Assembly (NCBI GenBank): GCA_948739805.1
Contig: CAPYID010000009.1
Location: 1-59,320 of the forward strand
Direction of reading: 5' to 3'
Source: an uncultured Clostridia bacterium
GTDB taxonomy: Bacteria > Bacillota > Clostridia > TANB77 > CAG-508
DNA: 59,320 bases
Shown: positions 52,855-59,320 of the stretch, one piece after another
Position numbering within the stretch: position 1 is the stretch's first letter
Layout: each line of letters starts with the position of its first letter
The notes under the pieces: model-generated
The model's database searches: none
What the model was told of the DNA's origin: nothing
Seen by the model: the letters and a program-made list of their open reading frames with translations, nothing else
Translations under genes and position numbers: made by a program

Positions 52855-53965
52855 TTATGATTTTTGATTTAATGTTTCCTTAATTTCTTTATATATTCTC
52901 TCTTCGACATCTCTTATTTCTATTTTTTTCGCATTTTCTCCCATTATTTTCAAATTAACTTTATTAGAAATCAATGAATTTATGGTTTTATCTAACTTTT
53001 CTCCAGTAAGTTCTTCATTTTTTATTATTTTTGCAGCATTAATATTTTCTAAAACTTTTGCATTATATGTTTGATGATTATTTGATACATTTGGTAATGG
53101 CACAAATATCGCTGGCTTTCCTATTGCTGAAATTTCTGCAATTGTTGTTGCTCCACTCCTACATACTAAAACATCTGATATCTTTTCTACTTCACCCATA
53201 TCATAAATATATGGAAAAATCTTTACATCTTTATTATTTGATATCTCTATCTGCTTTTCTTTACATTGTTCTAATATTATATTATATTGTTTCTCTCCCG
53301 CAGATAAAATAATTTGGTAATTTAATTCTTGTTTTTGTGATAATAAATCTACTACTGCCTCATTTATCTTTTTAGCTCCTTGACTTCCTCCAAATATTAA
53401 AACTATTGGCTTTTCATTGTTTAAATCTAGTTGTTTTATCATAGCCATTTTTTCACTTTCATTGAGCTCTTTTGTATTTATCTTTATAGGTGTTCCTGTT
53501 AGTACTATTTTTTTCGCATTTGGAATCCTGTCTCTTGCATCTTCAAAACTTATTAATATTGTATCTGTTATTTTCGCTAACATTTTTACTGCTTTTCCGT
53601 GGGAATGCATTACTTTCATGTAACATTGTTGGTAATTTTAGCTTATGTGCTGCAAGTATCACTGGTCCACAAATATAACCTCCCACACCAATTACTATAT
53701 CTGGTTTAAATTCTTTTATAATTTTTTTTGCTTGAAAAATCCCTCTAAATGTTTTGAAGTTTTTTATCATATTTTTTCCTAAACCATATGCTTCTACTTG
53801 TTTTAGTTTATACCCTGCCCTTGGAACTAAATCATTTTCTAACCCTCTATTTGTTCCAATAAAAATTATTTCTGAGCTTGGTTTTTCTTTTTTTATTTTA
53901 TTTGCTATAGCAATTCCTGGATTTATATGTCCAGCAGTTCCTGCTGCTGCAATTATGACTTTCAT
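52855..53965 (-). CDS. murG: UDP-N-acetylglucosamine transferase MurG, read through a +1 frameshift at CGG
   Basis: MurG makes lipid II on the inner membrane face. From ATG 53965 (AGAAGGAGG) the N-terminal domain reads MKVIIAAAGTAGHINPGIAI (expected GGTGGHxxP loop, here AGTAGHINP) to LHESNAFP, where CCA CGG AAA appears. Skipping the C at 53599 gives F-P-G-K-A-V-K-M-L, the conserved HExNxxPG segment, and the frame runs to 52855 with FGGSQGAKKINEAV, VCRSGATTIAEI and NHQTYNAKVL. Joined length 369, normal for MurG. The gene is essential, so a working frameshift or a sequence error are the only options. Confidence 0.88.
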
Positions 53966-53999
53966 TTTGTTCCTCCTTCTCTCATTGTTTCTAATAAAC

Positions 54000-54025
54000 G
54001 GACGCCCGAAGGGCGTCCCTACATC
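54000..54025. repeat. Short palindromic intergenic repeat
   Basis: GGACGCCC-GAAG-GGCGTCCCTACA in the 58-base gap between ftsW and murG; same family as 8413-8436. Confidence 0.7.
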
Positions 54026-55169
54026 ATGTTTTTTGATATCTTGATATGTTCAGTAGTATTCCTACTGCACATAATAGTATTAATAGTGCTGTTCCTCCAT
54101 AGCTGAAGAATGGTAATGGCATTCCTGTGTTTGGCATAGAAGATGTAACAACTGCTATGTTTATTATTGCTTGTAAACCTATTAGTGATGTTATTCCTAT
54201 TGCAACTAAACTTCCAAATGAATCTGGTGCCTTCATTGCAATAATTACTCCTCTCCAAATAAATATTCCAAATAATAAAATTACTGCTAAACATCCAACA
54301 AATCCTAATTCTTCAGCAATAACTGAAAATATGAAGTCATTTTGTGGTTCTGGTAAGTATAAATATTTCTGTGTACTGTTTCCTAAACCTACTCCAAACA
54401 GTCCTCCTGATCCTATCGCATACAAACTTTGTATTACCTGCCATCCTTTGCCTGTTGGGTCTGCCCATGGATCCATAAATGATGTTATTCTCGCTAATCT
54501 ATATGCTCCACTTTCAAAGTATTTCGCCAATATGTATAATCCAATTCCTCCTATTCCCGCTATTGGAGCTCCAACTGTTACAAAATATTTCATCTTTGTT
54601 CCCGCCATTAGCATTAGTATTACTACAATCATTATTATAATTACTGAAGCACTTAAGTGTGATTGCACAAATACTAATATGGCTATAATTGGTGCTACCC
54701 ATAATAATGGATAAATAAAACCTTTGAAAAATTTATTTAAGTCTGCTTTATGTTCTGTTAAATATCTGGCAAAAAATATGATCATACCTATTTTTACCAG
54801 TTCTGATGGTTGAAAGTTCAATGAATTGGTTATTTTTATCCATCTATATGCACCATTAGCTGATTTACCAATAACTGGAAGCCTTACTGCTAATAGTATT
54901 AGAATTGAACCAATATATATTATTCTATAAAGTTTTCCCCATCTTCTATAATCTATTTTTGATATGGCAAGCATTGCTATTATTCCAATAACTGCACTCT
55001 GTGCCTGTGTTGCTACATATGCATAACTAGTTCTACCTTCTGATAATGCTGATGGTGAACTCGCAGATAATACCATTACTAGCCCAAATCCTAGCATGAC
55101 TAATACTGTTATGAATAAAATGAAATCAAATTGCCCTTGATTCGAGGCTTTTTTGTTTGGTCTTGCCAT
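54024..55169 (-). CDS. ftsW: FtsW/RodA/SpoVE-type lipid II polymerase
   Basis: 381 residues from ATG 55169 (GAAGGGAGA upstream; longer frame has no site). Ten membrane helices; SEDS motifs NFQPSELVKIGMIIF (~125), PEPQNDFIFSVIAEELGF (~270) and PNTGMPLPFFSYGGTALL (~345). Polymerises glycan with a class B penicillin-binding protein. Located in mraY-ftsW-murG order, so it could equally be SpoVE. Confidence 0.92.
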   Translation of the reverse strand: MARPNKKASNQGQFDFILFITVLVMLGFGLVMVLSASSPSALSEGRTSYAYVATQAQSAVIGIIAMLAISKIDYRRWGKLYRIIYIGSILILLAVRLPVIGKSANGAYRWIKITNSLNFQPSELVKIGMIIFFARYLTEHKADLNKFFKGFIYPLLWVAPIIAILVFVQSHLSASVIIIMIVVILMLMAGTKMKYFVTVGAPIAGIGGIGLYILAKYFESGAYRLARITSFMDPWADPTGKGWQVIQSLYAIGSGGLFGVGLGNSTQKYLYLPEPQNDFIFSVIAEELGFVGCLAVILLFGIFIWRGVIIAMKAPDSFGSLVAIGITSLIGLQAIINIAVVTSSMPNTGMPLPFFSYGGTALLILLCAVGILLNISRYQKT

Positions 55170-55302
55170 GCTAATATCATTCTCCCTTCTCTTGCATTTT
55201 GTATATTGCATAATATTGTTTTTAATGGGTACAGTGGTGTCACTAGTCTAAGTATTCCTCCAAACGGTGCCCCCTACAAATATTCAAACATATATAAATT
55301 AT

Positions 55303-56256
55303 CTAAATAATTAGAATTCCAATAATACATGCAATAAGCGTTATTAGGCTGAATACTGAAACTACTGTGCTTTCTTTCCAGCCAGATAGCTCAAAGTGAT
55401 GATGTAATGGAGCCATCTTAAATATTCTATTCCCAGTTTTTCTGAAATATGCTACTTGAATTATTACTGAAAGTGTTTCTAATACTGGAACTATTGCAAT
55501 TACTAATAATAGTAATGGAATTTTTAAATATAGAGCCATTGATACTATAACTCCTCCAAGTAGTAGAGAACCAGTATCTCCCATGAATACCTTTGCTGGA
55601 TGTAAATTAAACATTAAAAATCCTAAACAAGCTCCACTAACAAGGCTTCCAAATAATGCTACTTCTGTTTCTCCTTTTATAATTCCTATAACTGTTAAAC
55701 ATGCTATTATTATCATTGAAACACTAGTAGATAATCCATCTATACCGTCTGTTAAATTGATTGCATTTGTTGTTGCTAACATTGCACATATAGCAAATGG
55801 TATATAAATTAGTATTGGTATGTCTATATATATATTAACTATTGGTATTAAAGTCTGTGTTCCAATTTTCTCTGTATTAGTTAATACTAGTGCATACATT
55901 ACAGATATTACAAGTAATCCCAACATTTTTGCTGATGGGCTTATTCCTTTTGTATTTTGATACCTTAATTTTGTTGAATCATCTATACACCCTATAAAGC
56001 CAAATCCTAATGATACCAATATTAATGGAATTATGGCATTTATCTTAATTGCTAAAAATATTCCTATAATAATAATTGTTATTGCAATTATTACTCCTCC
56101 CATTGTAGGAGTTCCTTGCTTTTGTAAATGACTAACAGGTCCTTCTTTTCTTTCAATTTGACCCACTTTTAATTTTCTTAATATCGGTATTATAATTAAT
56201 GAAAGCACTACTGTGATGAGAAATGATACAACTAGTACCTTTAATTCCGATTTCAT
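55303..56256 (-). CDS. mraY: Phospho-N-acetylmuramoyl-pentapeptide transferase
   Basis: 317 residues, about ten helices. DDSTKLRYQNTKGIS (~92), NAINLTDGIDGLS (~168), FMGDTGSLLLGG (~228) and the LHHHFELSGW loop (~288) are diagnostic. Makes lipid I. Its ATG overlaps the murE stop by four bases (ATGA), so they are coupled. Confidence 0.96.
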   Translation of the reverse strand: MKSELKVLVVSFLITVVLSLIIIPILRKLKVGQIERKEGPVSHLQKQGTPTMGGVIIAITIIIIGIFLAIKINAIIPLILVSLGFGFIGCIDDSTKLRYQNTKGISPSAKMLGLLVISVMYALVLTNTEKIGTQTLIPIVNIYIDIPILIYIPFAICAMLATTNAINLTDGIDGLSTSVSMIIIACLTVIGIIKGETEVALFGSLVSGACLGFLMFNLHPAKVFMGDTGSLLLGGVIVSMALYLKIPLLLLVIAIVPVLETLSVIIQVAYFRKTGNRIFKMAPLHHHFELSGWKESTVVSVFSLITLIACIIGILII

Positions 56257-57734
56257 TTTTGTTTTTTCTCCATTTCATTTATTATTTCGTTTACAATTAT
56301 TCTTTCATCAAATGGATGTTTCTTATGATTTATTTCTTGGTATGGTTCATGTCCTTTTCCTGCAAGAACAATTATATCGTTTTTATTTGCTATTTTTATT
56401 GCTTTTTTTATTGCTTCATATCTATCTACTATACATTCATATTTACCTTTTGTTGTTTTTATTCCTTCTTCTATCTGATTTACTATTTTTTCTGGTTCTT
56501 CTGTTCTTGGATTATCTGATGTAATTATAGTATAATCTGCAACTCTTCCTGATATTTCACCCATTATAGACCTTTTACTTACATCTCTATCTCCTCCACA
56601 TCCAAAGACAGAAATTACTCTTCCTCGAGTATATGTTGAAACTGCTAATAAAATACTTTCTAAACTTTTTGGTGAATGTGCATAGTCTATCATAATTGTA
56701 AGTTCTTTTTTGTTTGGTACTAATTCACTTCTTCCTGGCACTTTTATTTCTGTTAATGCTTCTTTTATTGCTTCTACTGTAGCATCAAATTTCACACATA
56801 CACATATTGCAGCAAGTGCATTATAGATACTAAATCTTCCTGGTATTCCTACTTTTACTCTTTCATTTTTTCCATAAAGTTTTTGTTTGAAATCTGCATA
56901 TGAGTTTGTTATTGTAATATCTTTTGCAAAATTGTCTGCTGAATTATCTATTCCATATGTCTTTATTTCACATTTAGCTTCATGTATTACTCTTTGACCA
57001 TATAAATCGTCTGCATTTACATATGCTATATCACATACATCAAATAGTTTTAATTTTGATGTAAAATAGTCTTCCATGTCTGGATGTTCTTTTGGACTAA
57101 TATGATCTTCTGAAAGATTTGTAAATACTCCAATATCAAAATGTAAACCATATACTCTATTTAATTTAAGGCTTTGTGAAGATACTTCCATAACTGCTAT
57201 TTCACATTTTTCATCTACCATCTTTTTTAGTAGTTCATATAAGTGTATACTATCTGGTGTTGTTCTATCTGAATCTTCTACCTTTTTACCATTTATATAT
57301 GATGCAACTGTCCCAATAAGACCTACTTTTTTACCTTGTTTTTCTAATATTTCTTTTATCATAAATGTAGTAGTTGTCTTGCCTTTTGTTCCTGTCACTC
57401 CTATTATTTTTAAATTTTTCTCAGGATTTCCAAAATAGTTAGATGCACATATCGCTTCTGCAATTCTCGTGTCTGGCACCACTAATAATGTTATATTTTC
57501 ATTTGTAGCAATTTTCCTAAAGTCATATCCCTCTTGCATCATTATTGCTGTAGCACCATTTTCTATTGCATTTTCTATATATTCGTGTCCATCTGTTTCA
57601 AAACCCTTTATCGCAATAAATAAAGAGTCTTTAGTCACCTCTTTTGAGTTACTTGTAATTGTTTTTATCTCTACATCTACATTTCCCTTTGCTTTAATTC
57701 CAGTGATTCCACTTAAAATATTTCTTAATATCAT
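56253..57734 (-). CDS. murE: UDP-MurNAc-tripeptide synthetase MurE
   Basis: 493 residues from ATG 57734 (AAGGGGAG nine bases upstream). ATP loop GVTGTKGKTTTTFMI (~110), SDNPRTEEP (~405). DNPR marks meso-diaminopimelate as the amino acid added. The carbamylated Lys region and C-terminal VLAGKGHE are present. First gene of the murE-mraY-ftsW-murG set; murD and murF are not in this stretch. Confidence 0.96.
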   Translation of the reverse strand: MILRNILSGITGIKAKGNVDVEIKTITSNSKEVTKDSLFIAIKGFETDGHEYIENAIENGATAIMMQEGYDFRKIATNENITLLVVPDTRIAEAICASNYFGNPEKNLKIIGVTGTKGKTTTTFMIKEILEKQGKKVGLIGTVASYINGKKVEDSDRTTPDSIHLYELLKKMVDEKCEIAVMEVSSQSLKLNRVYGLHFDIGVFTNLSEDHISPKEHPDMEDYFTSKLKLFDVCDIAYVNADDLYGQRVIHEAKCEIKTYGIDNSADNFAKDITITNSYADFKQKLYGKNERVKVGIPGRFSIYNALAAICVCVKFDATVEAIKEALTEIKVPGRSELVPNKKELTIMIDYAHSPKSLESILLAVSTYTRGRVISVFGCGGDRDVSKRSIMGEISGRVADYTIITSDNPRTEEPEKIVNQIEEGIKTTKGKYECIVDRYEAIKKAIKIANKNDIIVLAGKGHEPYQEINHKKHPFDERIIVNEIINEMEKKQK

Positions 57735-57830
57735 AGATTTATTCTCCCCTTCCATAATATAATTATATTATAGGTCACCGTATATTATATAATTCTTTGA
57801 AACTTTTGTAAAGAAATTTGGGAATAATTT

Positions 57831-58352
57831 TTAAATTTTAATGTTCTGCCAATAGGGACGGAGAATTCTGGCAAAATATTGCCAGAATTCTCCGTCCCTA
57901 TTGGCATAGCTATTTTCAAGGCTATGTCTCTCATTATTACCGCAAAAAATTACTCTTCCATCAGGGAAAATATACCATTCCTTTACTGGTTTTTTTGTTT
58001 TTTTATCCTGACATAGTTCATAATGCCCATGTTCACCGATTGCTAATCCATCATTCTCTACATACAATAATGTAAATATGTGCACTCTTCGTTTGTAAAG
58101 AAATACGCCAATCTCACATTCCCAAACTTCCCCAAGCACTATTCCTTCCTTAGGTTTTTGAATCCACTTATAACGTAGGGATTTATCAATAAGCTGAAGC
58201 AACTCTCTCTCATCAGTAAGCTCCTTAATCTCTTTCCAAAATCTGTAAGTTCCACAATAATAATTCTTTCTCTTATACCTCCCTACAACCTTATTTTCAA
58301 GTTCTCTTACCCAACTTGGATCGATTTGCACTAGCTGCTTTAATTCCCGCAT
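57831..58352 (-). CDS. Hypothetical protein whose C-terminus is encoded by a palindromic repeat
   Basis: 173 residues from ATG 58352 (AAGGAGGAG upstream). Trp/Tyr-rich, with YYCGTYRFWKEI, EIGVFLYKRRVHIFTLLYV and WYIFPDGRVIFC; not recognised. Codon 2 is CGG and composition is more GC-rich than the neighbours, so it may be acquired. The last 24 or so codons come from the palindrome at 57847-57906, in frame with its own stop just after it, so the original C-terminus was probably different. Confidence 0.55.
   Translation of the reverse strand: MRELKQLVQIDPSWVRELENKVVGRYKRKNYYCGTYRFWKEIKELTDERELLQLIDKSLRYKWIQKPKEGIVLGEVWECEIGVFLYKRRVHIFTLLYVENDGLAIGEHGHYELCQDKKTKKPVKEWYIFPDGRVIFCGNNERHSLENSYANRDGEFWQYFARILRPYWQNIKI
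57847..57906. repeat. Perfect 28-bp inverted repeat (GGGACGGAGAATTC element), copy 1
   Basis: 57847-57874 pairs with 57879-57906 without mismatch, loop AATA. A second copy starts at 59269 and is cut by the end of the window. It lies inside the 3' part of the gene 57831-58352. Confidence 0.9.
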
Positions 58353-58479
58353 AATTCTCCTCCTTTTTTTACTTTTTATGCATATTATCATTTTTACCAA
58401 TATAATTGTACCATTAAATTACTGTGTTTTCAATATTTTAATCAATTTTTGCTACAGTTCAGTTACTGGTTAATGGTTT

Positions 58480-58716
58480 TATTATATAAATTTTGGTTTG
58501 TATGTGTGATTTTATTACATAAAATCATAATGAATAATTAATAATGAATGGTGAATGATGAATAATATATGTAGGGGCGAGAGATTTCCCGTCCGTGAAA
58601 TAATAGGAATTTAAACATTATCATTAATTATAAATATATTGCATATCCATTGTAGGGGCGCCCCTACACATGTAATTATAATCTTTAAATTTATTACCCC
58701 TACAAACACAAATTTA
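58480..58716. repeat. Long intergenic repeat, copy 3
   Basis: About 235 bases matching the reverse complement of 16806-16990, with an additional GTAGGGGCGCCCCTAC palindrome (58651-58666). This gap of about 425 bases between two genes holds no gene otherwise. Confidence 0.75.
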
Positions 58717-58732
58717 AGAGGATCCCTTTTTC

Positions 58733-58780
58733 TGAAAAATAGAAAAGAGAACTGTCCTCAGTCCCCTTTTCTATTTTTCA
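58733..58780 (-). terminator. Terminator of the FxLYD-like gene
   Basis: TGAAAAATAGAAAAG (58733-58747) pairs with CTTTTCTATTTTTCA (58766-58780), which includes the stop codon of the gene 58778-59200. Confidence 0.8.
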
Positions 58781-59200
58781 TATATTATTGTTTAAAAGCT
58801 CTTGTTTTAGTAATGTTTTACTATCTATAATTGTTATTTTATAATGATTTACATTTGAATATCTATATTTTATTTCAAATTCTTGTTCTTTACCTATCTT
58901 TAAATTGTTTATTTCTAAATATTCTGTTCCCAAATTTACATCTCTTTTAGAATATAAATCAAGTTTTATATATATTCTATCTATATCTTTGTCTGAATTA
59001 TTTTTTATGTTTCCTTTCGCATATCCATTAACATCAGTAGTTTTTACTTCACTCATTATTATTTCTGGTGATGTCACATCTATTTTTCCTGATATTGTTC
59101 TATATGTATTCCTTAGTCCAACTTTTATCATGCAGTCTGTAAATATTATAAATACTACTATTAATATTGCATAAAATGCAATTTTTTTAACTGTTGCCAT
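58778..59200 (-). CDS. Membrane-anchored FxLYD-like protein
   Basis: 140 residues from ATG 59200 (AGAGAGGAATGATAT upstream; the ATG at 59209 is too close). N-terminal helix (about 5-25) and an extracytoplasmic beta domain with GNIKNNSDKDIDRIYIKLDL and LEINNLKIGKEQEFEI, the pattern of FxLYD domains. Function unknown; binding or structural role at the cell surface. Confidence 0.6.
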   Translation of the reverse strand: MATVKKIAFYAILIVVFIIFTDCMIKVGLRNTYRTISGKIDVTSPEIIMSEVKTTDVNGYAKGNIKNNSDKDIDRIYIKLDLYSKRDVNLGTEYLEINNLKIGKEQEFEIKYRYSNVNHYKITIIDSKTLLKQELLNNNI

Positions 59201-59268
59201 ATATATCATTCCTCTCTAACTTGAAACTATACAATTATATTACCAAATTTCACAGCAAATGTCAATTT

Positions 59269-59320
59269 TGCCAATAGGGACGGAGAATTCTGGCAAAATA
59301 TTGCCAGAATTCTCCGTCCC
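59269..59320. repeat. GGGACGGAGAATTC palindrome, copy 2 (cut by window end)
   Basis: Same sequence as 57847-57906 up to the last base of the window, about 1.4 kb away, flanking the genes 57831-59200 on the other side. Confidence 0.85.

Noticed and set aside
31437..53599. A systematic sequencing error (e.g. at a methylated CCAGG-type motif) as the reason for all frame breaks.
   Set aside because: The contexts differ (GACGG, CCAGG, GCAGG, GTAGG, ATGGG), many similar GCAGGA and CCAGGA sites are intact, and all six fall in the same codon phase before glycine. It cannot be fully excluded without reads.
84..58716. The recurrent hairpins as a CRISPR array.
   Set aside because: Copies are scattered singly between genes with variable centres; there are no regular spacers or cas genes.

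Overview
The window is AT-rich chromosomal DNA from an endospore-forming, diaminopimelate-type Bacillota, most likely an uncultured gut-type Clostridia. The evidence is the low G+C, the AGGAGG-type ribosome binding sites and the sporulation genes: an alpha/beta SASP, the spoIIA operon with sigF, and spoIID, spoIIQ and spoIVB. MurE carries a DNPR motif, which points to meso-DAP. No rRNA, tRNA, CRISPR array or insertion sequence with a transposase was seen.

Layout. 1-2440: a lone foreign-looking gene and murC. 2441-15286 (minus strand): spoIVB, a membrane-tethered trigger-factor-like protein, six pilin-like proteins, and a Tad/type II secretion-like assembly machine (fused TadB/TadC, CpaF ATPase, two ParA/TadZ-like proteins, CpaB). 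15500-22050: SASP, HicAB, a DUF4143 ATPase, glycosyltransferase and surface proteins. 22061-25777: purM, rimO and the conserved ireB-ruvX-DUF1292 block. 25825-29968: a GAF/degenerate-GGDEF protein, a large TadZ-like protein with AT-hooks and a VirB2-like small protein. 30215-33873: spoIIQ, spoIID, sigF, spoIIAB, spoIIAA. 34060-45635: MazEF, dnaE, a VirD4/TraG-type coupling ATPase with a replication-relaxation-like protein, a 617-residue protein with a pilin-like tail, and dxr. 46168-52612: a Panacea-type toxin-antitoxin pair, SSB, a degenerate polysaccharide deacetylase and topA. 52855-57734: murG, ftsW/spoVE, mraY, murE. 57831-59320: two small genes between copies of a long palindrome.

Main discovery. 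Five genes (a pilin-like gene, hicA, spoIID twice, sigF, murG) look broken. In all six places the break is the same: the upstream frame reaches a CGG codon, and skipping its C restores the conserved frame by reading the next three bases as glycine (GGA five times, GGT once). I found no in-frame CGG read as an ordinary codon in any gene of native composition. CGG occurs in-frame only in four genes of different composition (289-810, 41966-42403, dxr, 57831-58352). This suggests that CGG is unassigned or hungry here and acts as a general +1 frameshift signal, affecting essential cell-wall and sporulation genes.

Other striking signals are a new-looking family of pilin-like proteins with a shared core; three ParA-like proteins with broken P-loops; a pair of structured intergenic elements whose stems covary; and several families of palindromic intergenic repeats.
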